A stretch of DNA of 64,000 nt from Xanthomonas sp. Lineage in GTDB: Bacteria; Pseudomonadota; Gammaproteobacteria; Xanthomonadales; Xanthomonadaceae. Every line of letters begins with the position of its first letter. The stretch's first letter is position 1. Location of the stretch: NCBI GenBank assembly GCA_018262705.1, contig JADFDQ010000013.1, forward strand, positions 1 to 64,000, read 5' to 3'. Shown piece by piece: positions 1 to 9,019 of this stretch. Both the position numbers and the translations under genes were made by a program. The notes below the pieces were generated by a model, which saw nothing but the letters and a program-made list of their open reading frames with translations, was not told where the DNA came from and did no database searches.

Positions 1-77
1 ACCCCTGACCCCTGACCCCTGACCCCTGACCCCTGACCCCTGACCCCTGACCCCTGACCCCTGACCCCTGACCCCTG
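1..77. repeat. 7-bp tandem repeat array
   Basis: Eleven perfect head-to-tail copies of ACCCCTG fill the first 77 bases and may continue beyond the window edge. The array ends about 70 bp before fabA. Its CCTGACCCC word also occurs at the right edge of the repeat element inside dnaE near 57041-57050, which suggests a shared repeat family. It has no coding potential. Confidence 0.95.
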
Positions 78-150
78 TCGCCCGCAATACCCATAGGTAT
101 GTCATGGCCGGCATGTTTACAATCAGACGTCTACTCAACTGTGGCCCAAC

Positions 151-666
151 ATGACCCGCGCTTCCTCGTTCACCCGCGAGCAACTGCTTGCCAGCGCCCG
201 CGGGGAGTTGTTCCCGAACAGCACCGCGCGGCTGCCTTCCGATCCGATGCTGATGTTCGACCGCATCGTCGAAATCAACGACGACGGCGGCAGCCACGGC
301 AAGGGCTTCGTGCGCGCCGAACTCGACATCCATCCGGATCTGTGGTTTTTCCAGTGCCATTTCCTCGGCGATCCGGTGATGCCCGGTTGCCTCGGGCTGG
401 ACGCGATGTGGCAACTGGTCGGCTTTTATCTGACCTGGCTGGGTTCGCCCGGGCGCGGCCGCGCGCTCGGCTGCGGCGAGGTCAAGTTCGCCGGGCAGGT
501 ATTGCCCAGCGCGAAATGCGTCAGCTATGAAATCGACATCACCCGCGTCATCAATCGCAAGCTGGTGGTGGCGCAGGCCGATGCGCGCACCCTGGTCGAC
601 GGCGACGTGATCTACACCGCCAAGGACCTGCGCGTGGGTCTGTTCGATACAACCTCTGGAGCCTGA
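151..666 (+). CDS. fabA: 3-hydroxyacyl-[acyl-carrier-protein] dehydratase FabA
   Basis: This is the bifunctional dehydratase/isomerase that dehydrates 3-hydroxydecanoyl-ACP and isomerises trans-2- to cis-3-decenoyl-ACP. It introduces the double bond in anaerobic unsaturated fatty acid synthesis in the cytosol. The 171-residue length is that of the family. The hot-dog fold signature [20 protein letters not shown] supplies the catalytic pair His70 and Asp84, at the same numbers as in the E. coli enzyme. It sits 2 bp upstream of fabB, and the two are almost certainly co-transcribed; the pair is the classic unsaturated fatty acid module. The ATG was chosen because the usual FabA N-terminus follows it directly; longer readings upstream are in another frame. 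Confidence 0.97.
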   Translation: MTRASSFTREQLLASARGELFPNSTARLPSDPMLMFDRIVEINDDGGSHGKGFVRAELDIHPDLWFFQCHFLGDPVMPGCLGLDAMWQLVGFYLTWLGSPGRGRALGCGEVKFAGQVLPSAKCVSYEIDITRVINRKLVVAQADARTLVDGDVIYTAKDLRVGLFDTTSGA

Positions 667-668
667 AC

Positions 669-1877
669 ATGCGTCGCGTCGCCATTACCGGCATGGGTAT
701 CACGTCCTGCCTCGGCAATGATCTCGATAGCGTTTCCAAATCGCTGCGCGAGGGCCGCTCGGGCATCCGGTTGCTGCAGGATGCGGTCGACAATGGTCTG
801 CGCAGCCAGATCGGCGGCGCGGTCGACCTCGATCTCGATGCCGTCATCGACCGCAAGCTCAAGCGCTTCATGAGCGACGCGGCGGCCTACAGCTATCTGG
901 CCATGCGCGATGCGATCAGCGATGCCGGGCTTTCGAACAACGACGTCAGCCATCCGCGCACCGGCCTGATTGCCGGTTCGGGCGGCGGTTCCAGCCACTG
1001 GCAGGTGGAAACCGCCGACATCCTGCGCGCGCGCGGCGTGCGCAAGGTGGGCCCGTACATGGTGCCGCGCACGATGTGCTCGACGGTGTCGGCCAACCTT
1101 GCCACCGCGTTCAAGATTCGCGGCCTGAGCTATTCGATCAGCGCCGCTTGCGCGACTTCGGCGCATTGCATCGGTGCCGCTGCCGACCTGATTCGCCACG
1201 GCGCGCAGGACATCATGTTCGCCGGCGGCGGCGAAGACCTGCACTGGACGATGACGGTGATGTTCGACGCCATGGGCGCGCTGTCCACCGGCAGCAACGC
1301 GCAGCCCGGGAAAGCATCGCGTCCCTACGATGTCGCCCGCGATGGCTTCGTGATCTCCAGCGGCGGCGGCATGCTGGTGCTGGAAGACTGGGATCGTGCG
1401 GTCGCCCGCGGTGCCCATATTCACGCCGAGCTGGTCGGCTACGGCGTCACCTCCGACGGTGCCGACATGGTCGCGCCCAGCGGCGAAGGCGCGGTGCGCT
1501 GCATGCAGATGGCGCTGCAGGCCGTGCTTCGCCCGGTCGATTACCTCAATACGCATGGCACGTCGACGCCACTGGGCGACATCACCGAACTCAACGCCGT
1601 GCGCGAGGTGTTCGGCGAGCGTATACCGCCGATTTCGTCGACCAAGTCGCTGTCCGGTCACTCGCTGGGCGCCGCCAGCGTGCACGAGGCGATCTACAGC
1701 CTGCTGATGCTTCGCGACGGCTTCATCGCCGGTTCGGCCAACATCGACAACCTCGATCCCGGCGCCGAAGGCTTCCCGATCACACGCGCCAGCCGCGATG
1801 CCGATCTCGACGTGGTGATGTCCAACAGCTTCGGCTTCGGCGGCACCAACGCCACGTTGGTGTTCGCGCGGGCCTGA
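669..1877 (+). CDS. fabB: 3-oxoacyl-[acyl-carrier-protein] synthase I FabB
   Basis: This thiolase-fold condensing enzyme elongates acyl-ACP with malonyl-ACP and is needed to extend the cis-unsaturated intermediate made by FabA. The 402 residues match the FabB length. The catalytic Cys161 lies in [10 protein letters not shown]. The two active-site histidines are His296 in [11 protein letters not shown] and His331 in [11 protein letters not shown]. The Gly-rich C-terminal motif [10 protein letters not shown] is present. The start codon lies 2 bp after the fabA stop with a GGAGCC ribosome-binding stretch inside the end of fabA, so translation is probably coupled. It ends 8 bp from the convergent SulP gene, with no room for a separate terminator. 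Confidence 0.97.
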   Translation: MRRVAITGMGITSCLGNDLDSVSKSLREGRSGIRLLQDAVDNGLRSQIGGAVDLDLDAVIDRKLKRFMSDAAAYSYLAMRDAISDAGLSNNDVSHPRTGLIAGSGGGSSHWQVETADILRARGVRKVGPYMVPRTMCSTVSANLATAFKIRGLSYSISAACATSAHCIGAAADLIRHGAQDIMFAGGGEDLHWTMTVMFDAMGALSTGSNAQPGKASRPYDVARDGFVISSGGGMLVLEDWDRAVARGAHIHAELVGYGVTSDGADMVAPSGEGAVRCMQMALQAVLRPVDYLNTHGTSTPLGDITELNAVREVFGERIPPISSTKSLSGHSLGAASVHEAIYSLLMLRDGFIAGSANIDNLDPGAEGFPITRASRDADLDVVMSNSFGFGGTNATLVFARA

Positions 1878-1885
1878 GCTGGCGG

Positions 1886-3583
1886 TCAGTCCGGCGTCTG
1901 CGCGGTCAGCTGCGCCGCCAGTTCCACCGCGGCGTCGAAATCCTGCGTCTGGTGGACGCCCTCGGCGATGCCCATCTGCGCCAGCACCCGCGCCGGCTGG
2001 CCCTGCAGGCCGGACAAGATCAGCGCGATGCCGCGCTTGTGGCAGCGTTCGACCAGGCCTTTCAGCGCGTGCACGCCGCTGGCGTCGATCATCGGCACCA
2101 GCCGCATGCGCAGGATGAAGACTCTGGGCGGGGTGCCGAAGCGCTTGAGCAGATCGTCCAGTCGCCCTGAGGTGCCGAAGAACAGCGGGCCGTTGATCTG
2201 GAAGGCCTCGGTGGCCTCGGGGAGCCGCAGCCGCTGGCGCGCATCGTCCGGGTTGTCGGCTTCGTCGTTGGTAAGCAACTGCAGGCCGGAAGAGACTTCC
2301 ACCGCGTCGGCCATGCGGAACATGAACACGAACGCGGCGACCACCATCCCGACTTCGATGGCGAGGGTCAGGTCGAAGGCCACGGTCAGGAAGAAGGTCA
2401 GCAGCAGCACCAGACGGTCGCCCTTCGGTGCCGACAGGGTGCGCCGGAAGGTTTCGATCTCGCTGATGTTCCAGGCCACGATCAGCAGGATTGCCGCCAG
2501 CGCGGCCAGCGGGATATAGCGCAGCAGTGGCGCCAGCAGCAGCATGAAAGCCAGCAAAAAGACCGCGTGCAGGATGCCCGCCATGGGCGTGCTGCCGCCG
2601 GCGCGGATATTGGTGGCGGTGCGCGCGATCGCTCCGGTGGCGGGCAGGCCGCCGAACAGGGCGGAACCGACGTTGGCCGCGCCCTGCGCGATCAACTCGG
2701 CGTTGGAACGGTGGCGGCGGCCGGTCATGCCGTCGGCGACCACCGCCGACAGCAGCGATTCCACCCCGGCAAGGAAAGCGATGGTGAACGCGCTGGGCAG
2801 CAGCTCGTGGGTGCGCTCCAGCGGGATGTGAGGAAATGAGAATGCGGGCAGCGCGGCGGGGAGATCGCCAAAGCGGCTGCCGATGGTTTCCACCGGCAAC
2901 GCCAGCGCCAGCGTGCCCAGGGTGCAGGCCACCAGCGCGATCAGGAAGCCCGGCCAGTTCGGTCGCCAGCGGCGCAGGAACACGATGGTCGTCACGCCCA
3001 GCGCGGTCAGCGCGATCGTGGCCGGCTGGGCGCTGGACAGATGCGCGAAATAGGCCTGCCAGCGCGCCAGGAACTCGCCAGGAACGGTGTCCATTTGCAG
3101 CCCCAGCGCGTCCTTGATCTGGCTGGAAAAAATGCTGACGGCAATGCCGGCGGTGAAGCCAGTGATGACCGGCTGCGGCATGAATTTCATCAGCGCGCCC
3201 AGCCGCAGCAGGCCGGCCGCGATTAGCATCAGTCCGGCGAGCAAGGTGCACAGGATCAGGCCGCCGTAGCCTTGATTCTGAATGACGGAAAACACCACGG
3301 GGATGAAGGCCGCGGTCGGTCCGCCGATCTGGACCCGCGAGCCGCCCAGCACTGAAATCAGGAAGCCGGCGATGATCGCGGTGTGCAGGCCCTTCTCGGG
3401 CGATGCGCCGCTGGCGATCGCCAGCGCCATGGCCAGCGGCAGCGCGACCACGGCGACGGTCAATCCGGCGATGGCATCGTTGCGCAGCGCGGCAAGCGAA
3501 TACCCTTCGCGCAGCACCGTCACCAGCTTGGGTTCGAACTGCCGCAGCCCTGTGCTTGCAGCGGACTCAGGCACCACAACCAT
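1886..3583 (-). CDS. SulP-family anion transporter with STAS domain
   Basis: This is a 565-residue inner-membrane SulP/SLC26-type transporter for sulfate, bicarbonate or other anions; the substrate cannot be read from sequence. The N-terminal half carries the family signature around residues 35-105 (AGLTVAVVALPLAMALA and GGPTAAF), and about a dozen hydrophobic segments follow to residue 420. A cytosolic STAS domain occupies about residues 440-555 and contains IDASGVHAL. The start ATG overlaps the stop of the upstream XRE regulator gene by one base (TGATG), so the two are translationally coupled. This implies that the small regulator controls its own operon including the transporter. Confidence 0.92.
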   Translation of the reverse strand: MVVVPESAASTGLRQFEPKLVTVLREGYSLAALRNDAIAGLTVAVVALPLAMALAIASGASPEKGLHTAIIAGFLISVLGGSRVQIGGPTAAFIPVVFSVIQNQGYGGLILCTLLAGLMLIAAGLLRLGALMKFMPQPVITGFTAGIAVSIFSSQIKDALGLQMDTVPGEFLARWQAYFAHLSSAQPATIALTALGVTTIVFLRRWRPNWPGFLIALVACTLGTLALALPVETIGSRFGDLPAALPAFSFPHIPLERTHELLPSAFTIAFLAGVESLLSAVVADGMTGRRHRSNAELIAQGAANVGSALFGGLPATGAIARTATNIRAGGSTPMAGILHAVFLLAFMLLLAPLLRYIPLAALAAILLIVAWNISEIETFRRTLSAPKGDRLVLLLTFFLTVAFDLTLAIEVGMVVAAFVFMFRMADAVEVSSGLQLLTNDEADNPDDARQRLRLPEATEAFQINGPLFFGTSGRLDDLLKRFGTPPRVFILRMRLVPMIDASGVHALKGLVERCHKRGIALILSGLQGQPARVLAQMGIAEGVHQTQDFDAAVELAAQLTAQTPD

Positions 3584-3837
3584 CAGCTCGGATCCTTCAG
3601 GCGCACGCCGCGTCCGTGGCCGCGGCTGGGCTGGGCGTTGCCGATCATCTCGATGCCGGCGGCATCCAGCGCTTCAATGACGCGGGTCAAGGTCGAAATG
3701 ACGCCACGCACGTGCTCGTCCTTACTCGCCTCCATGCGCTGGATGGTGGGTAGCGAGACGCCGGCCATCGACGCCAGCTTGCGCTGGTCGATATCGAGCA
3801 GAGCGCGCGCGGCGCGCAGTTGGACAGCGGAAATCAT
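3583..3837 (-). CDS. small XRE-type helix-turn-helix regulator
   Basis: This 84-residue protein contains a Cro/CI-like HTH. The segment RAARALLDIDQRKLASMAGV followed by SLPTIQRMEAS is helices 2-3 with the recognition helix, near residues 8-37. The tail VIEALDAAGIEMIG is typical of one-domain XRE proteins paired with a downstream gene. No effector domain is present. It overlaps the SulP gene by one base, so both form an operon. A perfect 15-bp palindrome lies 17 bp upstream of its start and is the obvious candidate operator for autoregulation. The ligand and physiological signal are unknown. Confidence 0.85.
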   Translation of the reverse strand: MISAVQLRAARALLDIDQRKLASMAGVSLPTIQRMEASKDEHVRGVISTLTRVIEALDAAGIEMIGNAQPSRGHGRGVRLKDPS

Positions 3838-3841
3838 CCGT

Positions 3842-3870
3842 GAATTTCACAGGATTTCAACTTGAAATTC
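3842..3870. promoter_or_regulatory. candidate operator upstream of XRE-sulP operon
   Basis: A perfect palindrome ATTTCAA-C-TTGAAAT lies at 3854-3868. A second, wider pair GAATTTCA (3842-3849) and TGAAATTC (3863-3870) is superimposed on it. The surrounding 60 bp are strikingly AT-rich against a high-GC background. The position just upstream of the regulator start fits an autoregulatory binding site overlapping the promoter. Assignment to the XRE protein is inference. Confidence 0.5.
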
Positions 3871-3972
3871 AATCTTGAAATATCTGAATTGATGTTTAAT
3901 GCATCATATTTCCAATTTGTGAAGCGCAGCGCTCCAGCCAGCCCCTTCGCGGCTGGAATCCGGATCGAAAGC

Positions 3973-4812
3973 TCAATCGCGGAGCAACTGAGCAACGACG
4001 GCGGCTGGCTGCTGCATCCATGCGTAGTGGTCGGCGCGGGCGCCAAGCTGCGTGGAATCCAGCGTGTCCAGATCGACCCGCGCGCTTTTCAGCTTGTCGG
4101 TCAGGTGCCGCAGCGAGGCGACCGGCCCGAGCCAGTCGTCGGCCAGCGCGAGGCCGCGCACCGGGCCTGAAAAGCGCGTCATGCCGGTTTCCAGATCGAT
4201 GTTGATTCCGCTGGGCGCATAGCGCCCGCTCAGGCCGCTGCGGCCCCAGTCGGCCATCACGCCGGCGGCCTCGTTGCCGCCAAAACCAATCCTTCGACCC
4301 GGCAAATAGCCCACGCGCTGCGCCAGCCACGGCAGGAAGCGGTAGGCCAGCGGCAGCCACCAGCGTTTGGAAGGCGCAAAGTTGCGCCAGTACGGGGTGC
4401 CGCTGGAGATGAGCCAGACCGCATCGGCCGCTTCGGGCGCCATCCCCAATCGGCAGCAGGCGAGCTGCCCGCCGAGGCTGTGTCCGCCGATGATTCGCGT
4501 CGCAGCGGGCGCCTGCGCAGTGGCGGCGGCTTCGCTGGCGCGAATATCGTCGAGCAGTTCGCGGTAGCCCCAATTGCTGCCGCGGTTCGTGCGCAGATTG
4601 CTGCTGCCGTGGCCGCGCCATTCGTGCAGGAAGATGGCCACTCCGCGCGCGGCGAGCGCTTCGGCAAACGGACGGTAGTGGCGTGCGGACACGCCCAGCG
4701 CCGGCAGCCAGAGCAGGCGCGCGTGGGCGCGTTCCGGCAACAACGCTTCCAGCGTGAAACGGTGATCGTCGCTGGTCGCGACCGGCAGTTCGACCATGCG
4801 CACTTCGCCCAT
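3973..4812 (-). CDS. alpha/beta-fold hydrolase
   Basis: This 279-residue serine hydrolase has the alpha/beta fold. The nucleophile elbow GHSLGG (about residues 109-114) supplies the catalytic serine. HEWRGHGSS in the N-terminal third resembles the oxyanion-hole region of the family, and DHYAWM near the C-terminus probably carries the catalytic histidine. There is no signal peptide, so it is likely cytosolic. The substrate is not predictable; esterase, lipase-like or carboxylesterase are all possible. The gene starts 10 bp after the stop of the upstream PIN-PhoH gene, so the two may be co-transcribed. Its stop is followed by the AT-rich operator region of the XRE gene. Confidence 0.8.
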   Translation of the reverse strand: MGEVRMVELPVATSDDHRFTLEALLPERAHARLLWLPALGVSARHYRPFAEALAARGVAIFLHEWRGHGSSNLRTNRGSNWGYRELLDDIRASEAAATAQAPAATRIIGGHSLGGQLACCRLGMAPEAADAVWLISSGTPYWRNFAPSKRWWLPLAYRFLPWLAQRVGYLPGRRIGFGGNEAAGVMADWGRSGLSGRYAPSGINIDLETGMTRFSGPVRGLALADDWLGPVASLRHLTDKLKSARVDLDTLDSTQLGARADHYAWMQQPAAVVAQLLRD

Positions 4813-4821
4813 GCTGCGGCG

Positions 4822-6222
4822 CTACAGCAGCGCCTCGGAGGCGTAGTCGGCCAGCCGCGAGCGCTCGCCGCGGCGCAGCGTGACGTGGGCGCTGTGCTGC
4901 CAGTTCTTGAAGCGGTCCACCGCGTAGGTCAGGCCCGAGGTGGTTTCGGTCAGGTAGGGCGTGTCGATCTGCTGCACGTTGCCGAGGCAGACGATCTTGG
5001 TGCCCGGGCCGGCGCGGGTGATCAGGGTCTTCATCTGCTTTGGCGACAGGTTCTGCGCCTCGTCAAGAATCAGATAGCGCGACAGGAAGGTGCGCCCGCG
5101 CATGAAGTTCAGCGATCGGATCTTGATCCGCGAGGCGAGCAGGTCGTTGGTCGCCGCGCGGCCCCAGCTGCCGCCTTCCTGGTTGTGGGTGAGCACTTCG
5201 AGGTTGTCGGTCAGCGCGCCCATCCACGGCGTCATCTTTTCTTCCTCGGTGCCGGGCAGGAAGCCGATGTCCTCGCCGACGCTGACGGTGGCGCGTGTCA
5301 TCACGATCTCGCGGTAGCGCTGCACGTCCATGGTCTGCGCCAGTCCCGCGGCCAGGGTCAGCAGGGTCTTGCCGGTGCCGGCGGTGCCCAGCAGCGTCAC
5401 GAAATCGATTTCCGGATCCATCAGCGCGTTGAGCGCGAAGTTCTGCTCGCGGTTGCGGGCGTTGATGCCCCACACCGAATGCTGGCTGTGGCGGAAGTCG
5501 TCGACGATCTGCAGCGTGATCTTGCCCTCGTCGAGCTTGACCACCTTCAGCTCGGACTGATCGTCGCCGGGCAGGAAGGCGAACTGGTTCGGATGCCAGT
5601 CCTCGTCCTCCAGACGCGTGATCTCGTAGCAGGTGCGGCCCTTGTCGGTCCACGAGCGCAGGTCATTGCCGTGACGCTGCCAGAAGTCTTCCGGCAGCTG
5701 GGTGGCGCCGGTGTAGAGTAGGTTGAAGTCGTCGAGCGCACGGTCGTTTTCGTAGTCTTCGCTGACGATTCCGGCGATCGAGGCCTTGATCCGCAGGTTG
5801 ATGTCCTTGGAGACGAACACCACCGGCGCGCCGGGGTCGGATTCCTTCAGGACGAGAATCGCGCCGAGGATGTTGTTGTCCGGGATCACGGTGCCGAAAC
5901 GCTTGCCGGCGTCGAAGTCCGAAGTCTGGAAACGCAGCAGTCCGGCGCTTTCAGCGCCGCGCAGCCGCAGACCATGCGGGCGCAGCAGCGGGATGCCGGC
6001 GTGGATGTCGGTCTTGCCTGCCGCTTCGATCAGTTCGTTGAGGAAGCGGCTGACCTGGCGCGCGTTGCGGCTGGCCTCGCTGGTGCCCTTCTTGCCGTTG
6101 TCCAGTTCTTCCATCACCTGCATTGGAAGGTAGACGTCGTGTTCTTCGAATTTGAACAGCGCGGTCGGATCGTGCATCAGCACATTGGTGTCAAGGACGT
6201 AGATGCGCTTGCCGTGCGTCAT
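4822..6222 (-). CDS. PIN domain-PhoH ATPase fusion (PhoH2/YlaK type)
   Basis: This 466-residue protein has an N-terminal PIN ribonuclease domain (about residues 5-140, beginning IYVLDTNVLMHDP with its acidic residues). A C-terminal PhoH P-loop ATPase follows, with Walker A GTAGTGKT and a Walker B region containing ILDEAQNLSP. Related PhoH2 proteins are reported to couple RNA unwinding to RNase activity, sometimes as toxin-like modules; here it is a stand-alone chromosomal gene. I start it at MTHGKRIYVLD. A 55-residue upstream reading is possible, but that stretch is low-quality, derives from repeat-like DNA and has no family similarity. The exact role in this organism is unknown. Confidence 0.9.
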   Translation of the reverse strand: MTHGKRIYVLDTNVLMHDPTALFKFEEHDVYLPMQVMEELDNGKKGTSEASRNARQVSRFLNELIEAAGKTDIHAGIPLLRPHGLRLRGAESAGLLRFQTSDFDAGKRFGTVIPDNNILGAILVLKESDPGAPVVFVSKDINLRIKASIAGIVSEDYENDRALDDFNLLYTGATQLPEDFWQRHGNDLRSWTDKGRTCYEITRLEDEDWHPNQFAFLPGDDQSELKVVKLDEGKITLQIVDDFRHSQHSVWGINARNREQNFALNALMDPEIDFVTLLGTAGTGKTLLTLAAGLAQTMDVQRYREIVMTRATVSVGEDIGFLPGTEEEKMTPWMGALTDNLEVLTHNQEGGSWGRAATNDLLASRIKIRSLNFMRGRTFLSRYLILDEAQNLSPKQMKTLITRAGPGTKIVCLGNVQQIDTPYLTETTSGLTYAVDRFKNWQHSAHVTLRRGERSRLADYASEALL

Positions 6223-6279
6223 GCGGGCGGTCTCGGTGGCTGGGTCGGGTGAAAGAGGGCGAAAGGCATGCGCTTCCTT

Positions 6280-6333
6280 CAACCCGCGAGGCGGGGAGAA
6301 GGTGGCGCGCAGCGCCGGATGCGGGGCGCGCGG
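6280..6333. repeat. degenerate REP-like palindromic repeat
   Basis: The gap between the PIN-PhoH start and bcp contains CCCGCGAGGCGGGG, followed by GGCGCGCAGCGCC and GCGGGGCGCGC. This layout of short inverted repeats resembles intergenic repeats common in this bacterial group. The family assignment is tentative. Confidence 0.4.
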
Positions 6334-6340
6334 CTGGCAT

Positions 6341-6811
6341 TCATCCGGCCGGCTCCGCCTGGAGCGCGTCGAGCACGGCTTGCGCATGACCGGACACCTT
6401 CACCAGCTGCCATTTTTTCCGGACGGTACCGGCAGGGTCGATCAGGAACGTGCTGCGAACGATGCCGACGTATTCGCGGCCATAGAGTTTCTTCGGCTTG
6501 ATCACGTCGAAGGCATTGCACAGCGCGCCTTCGGGGTCGCTGGCCAGATCGAACCGGAAACCCTGTTTGGCGCAGAAATTTTCGTGCGACTTGAGCGAAT
6601 CCTTCGACACGCCCAGTACCTCGGCGCCGGCTTGCCGGAACATTGGCAGGAGTGCGTTGAAGTCCTGTCCTTCCAGCGTGCAGCCCGGGGTGCTGTCCTT
6701 CGGATAGAAGTAGAGCACCAGCCATTTGCCGGCGTAGTCGGACAGTTTGGCGGATTGGCCGCCGGTCAGGGCGAGGGGCAGGTCGGGGATGCGGTCGCCG
6801 GGGTCGATCAT
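6341..6811 (-). CDS. bcp: thioredoxin-dependent peroxiredoxin (Bcp/PrxQ)
   Basis: This 156-residue cytosolic peroxiredoxin reduces H2O2 and organic hydroperoxides with thioredoxin-type reductants. The thioredoxin fold carries the peroxidatic Cys44 in FYPKDSTPGCTLEGQDF. The resolving cysteine of typical E. coli-type Bcp, five residues later, is absent: the residue there is Gln. Other cysteines are Cys80 and Cys98, so the enzyme either resolves with one of these or works as a 1-Cys type. It lies 4 bp downstream of the gcvR-like gene on the same strand, so the two may share a transcript. Confidence 0.93.
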   Translation of the reverse strand: MIDPGDRIPDLPLALTGGQSAKLSDYAGKWLVLYFYPKDSTPGCTLEGQDFNALLPMFRQAGAEVLGVSKDSLKSHENFCAKQGFRFDLASDPEGALCNAFDVIKPKKLYGREYVGIVRSTFLIDPAGTVRKKWQLVKVSGHAQAVLDALQAEPAG

Positions 6812-6815
6812 CGGT

Positions 6816-7376
6816 TCAATACTTCATGGGATCCATGATCGCATCGAGATTGAGATGGTCGCAGAACTCGAGGAAGTCGTCGCGCAAGGTCGCGATGTGC
6901 ATGTCCGCGGGAATGCCGATGGTGAGCTGCGCCGAGAACATGTCGGCGCCGGTTTGCATCGCGCGGTAGCGCGCACAGTGCAGGCTTTCGATGGTGATGC
7001 TCTGCTGGTCGAAGAAATCCGCAAGCTGGAACAGGATGCCCGGCTTGTCGGCGGCGATCACCTCGACCACGTAGGGCAGCAGGCTGGATTGCTGCGGCTT
7101 GGGTCCGGTGCGGTACCAGACCAGCTTCAGCCCGTCTTCGCGTTCGAGCTTGGTCAGCATGGTTTCGAGCTTGGCCACCGCGTCCCAAGAGCCGGACACC
7201 AGCGCCGTGACCGAGACGTCGCGACCCACGGTCGCCAGCCTTGTGTCGACCAGATTGCAGCCGGAATCGGCGATTCGGCGGGTGACGGCGAGCAGGGGCG
7301 ACTGCGGGTGCGTGGTGTACGCGTTGATCAGCAGGTGGTTTTCGGTCGGCGCGGGCCGGGCGGCGGTCTTGCTCAA
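6816..7376 (-). CDS. gcvR: glycine cleavage system regulator GcvR-like, tandem ACT domains
   Basis: This protein has two ACT domains. The first is at about residues 12-90 (HLLINAYTTHPQSPLLAVTR and the Gly-Asn motif CNLVDTRLA). The second is at about 103-183 (VEVIAADKPGILFQLADFF). GcvR proteins sense glycine and antagonise GcvA. I chose the TTG at 7376, giving MSKTAARPAP and 186 residues, because this matches the normal N-terminus of relatives as I know them. An in-frame ATG at 7451 would add 25 poorly conserved residues and would lie over a plausible -10 (TATGCT). The gene is divergent from dapA. Confidence 0.85.
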   Translation of the reverse strand: MSKTAARPAPTENHLLINAYTTHPQSPLLAVTRRIADSGCNLVDTRLATVGRDVSVTALVSGSWDAVAKLETMLTKLEREDGLKLVWYRTGPKPQQSSLLPYVVEVIAADKPGILFQLADFFDQQSITIESLHCARYRAMQTGADMFSAQLTIGIPADMHIATLRDDFLEFCDHLNLDAIMDPMKY

Positions 7377-7558
7377 AGCGTTGTTCCGAAGCGAGTGGGC
7401 ACCGCAACCGGGGTGCGACCTGATGCGCAGCATACACTGGCCGCGCCCCAACCGCCGGCGCTAGGCGCGGCCTGCATCCGGTTTCGCTTCGAGCCGCGCT
7501 CCGCTAAGATTCAGCCACAAACGCGAACCTTCCCTGCGGTCGCCATCCGGCGCCGCGC

Positions 7559-8479
7559 TTGATCCAGGCCATCCCCTTGCGACTTTTCGGAAGCATCACC
7601 GCGCTGGCAACGCCGTTCACGGCAGCGGGCGACATCGACGTTCAAGCATGGGAGCGGCTGCTGCACGCGCAGCTGGACGCCGGTACCCAGGCCGTGGTGG
7701 TGGCCGGTTCGACCGGCGAAGCGGCGGCGCTGGTCGACGAGGAATACGACCGCCTGCTGCGCATTGCGGTGGAACTCTGCCGTGGCCGGGTGCCGGTGGT
7801 GGCCGGAACCGGGCAGTCCAACACCGCCAAGACCATCCGTTTCAATCGCCGCGTGGCTGCGTTGGGGGCCGATGCTGCGCTGGTGGTGACGCCGCCCTAC
7901 GTGCGCCCCACGCAGGCTGGATTGCTTGCGCATTTCCGCGCCGTCGCCGACGAAGGCGGCCTGCCGGTCGTGCTCTATAACGTCCCCAGCCGCACCGGCT
8001 GCGACATGCAGCCCGAGACCACGGGCGCGCTGGCCGAGCATTCCGAAATCATCGGGGTGAAGGAAGCGCGGCCGGAAGCGGAGCGCATGCGCGCACTGCT
8101 GGCGTTTCGCAGCGAGAAATTTTCGGTGCTGAGCGGTGACGATCCCAGCGCGGCGCGCTCGATGCTGATGGGCGCCGACGGGCTGGTGTCGGTGGCGTCC
8201 AACGTGATTCCACGTTCGATGCGCCGTCTGTGCGACCTGGCGCGCGCCGGCAACAGCGGCGCTGCCAATGCGCTGGACGCCGCCCTTGCCGACGTGTTTC
8301 ATTTCCTTTCGGTCGAACCCAATCCGATCCCACTCAAGGCGCTGCTGGCGCTGGATGGAATCGGCCATGGTCTGCGCCTGCCCCTGCAACCGTTATCATC
8401 GGCACATTCCGCGCAGGCTGCCACCCTGCATGCGGCCATCTTGGAACTTGAACAACGCCACCGCGCCAGCGCGGCCTGA
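7559..8479 (+). CDS. dapA: 4-hydroxy-tetrahydrodipicolinate synthase DapA
   Basis: DapA condenses pyruvate with aspartate semialdehyde, the first committed step of lysine and diaminopimelate synthesis. The TIM barrel shows the pyruvate-site motif GSTGEA (residues 50-55), Tyr140 in YNVPSRTG and the Schiff-base Lys168 in GVKEA. There is no ATG near the N-terminus: the reading frame begins at TTG 7559 (306 residues), and another TTG at 7577 would be equally acceptable. The next gene, 11 bp downstream, encodes a lipoprotein of the NlpB/BamC type, the same dapA-nlpB order as in E. coli. Confidence 0.95.
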   Translation: MIQAIPLRLFGSITALATPFTAAGDIDVQAWERLLHAQLDAGTQAVVVAGSTGEAAALVDEEYDRLLRIAVELCRGRVPVVAGTGQSNTAKTIRFNRRVAALGADAALVVTPPYVRPTQAGLLAHFRAVADEGGLPVVLYNVPSRTGCDMQPETTGALAEHSEIIGVKEARPEAERMRALLAFRSEKFSVLSGDDPSAARSMLMGADGLVSVASNVIPRSMRRLCDLARAGNSGAANALDAALADVFHFLSVEPNPIPLKALLALDGIGHGLRLPLQPLSSAHSAQAATLHAAILELEQRHRASAA

Positions 8480-8490
8480 CAGGAGACACC

Positions 8491-9003
8491 ATGCACCGTA
8501 CCGCCCGCGCGACCCGCACCATCGCCCCGCTTGCCGCAGTTTTCCTGGCCGTGAGCCTGTCGGGATGCCACTGGTTCAAGAAAACCGACGAGATGTACCT
8601 GCAGAGCGCGGAAAGCCGTCCGCTGGAAGTGCCGCCGGATCTCGATCGCCCGGCCGCGGATCGCGCGATGGCGCTGCCGTCAGCAGCCACGGCATCGGCC
8701 ACCGCCAGCGGCGCGCCCGTTGTCGCGGCACCGATCGGCTTCAACGTGGCCGCCGACCGCGATGCCGTGTTCGCCCGCGTCGGCGAAGCGCTGGCGACGA
8801 TTCCGGGTGTGCGAATCGCGAGCAAGGCTCAGATTCTTGGCACCTACGATGTCGATTACATGGACACCAAGTTCCTCGTTCGCGTCACCCGCGCCGGCAA
8901 CGGAACCTGGGTGTCTGCGGTCGATCCGCGCGGCCTGCCGCCGACCGGCGAGGCGGCGAGCAAGCTGATCAGCACCCTCAAGACGGCGCTGGGCGGACAG
9001 TAA
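8491..9003 (+). CDS. bamC: BamC-like outer membrane lipoprotein (NlpB/DapX)
   Basis: This 170-residue lipoprotein has a type II signal peptide (residues 1-25) and the lipobox LSGC with Cys26. The segment after it, ESRPLEVPPDLDRP, resembles the unstructured N-terminal part of BamC, which binds BamD. The rest (about residues 80-168) resembles a single BamC helix-grip domain, so the protein is about half the length of E. coli BamC (344 residues). It directly follows dapA with a good AGGAG ribosome-binding site, and a strong hairpin with a T-run terminates the pair. Likely role: accessory subunit of the beta-barrel assembly machine. Confidence 0.8.
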   Translation: MHRTARATRTIAPLAAVFLAVSLSGCHWFKKTDEMYLQSAESRPLEVPPDLDRPAADRAMALPSAATASATASGAPVVAAPIGFNVAADRDAVFARVGEALATIPGVRIASKAQILGTYDVDYMDTKFLVRVTRAGNGTWVSAVDPRGLPPTGEAASKLISTLKTALGGQ

Positions 9004-9019
9004 GTACGAAGCGGTTTTC

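Noticed and set aside
612-3251. An 879-codon minus-strand open frame across fabB and the SulP gene
   Set aside because: The frame is off by one from SulP and antisense to fabB; its composition (Arg/Ala/His-rich) is typical of shadow frames.
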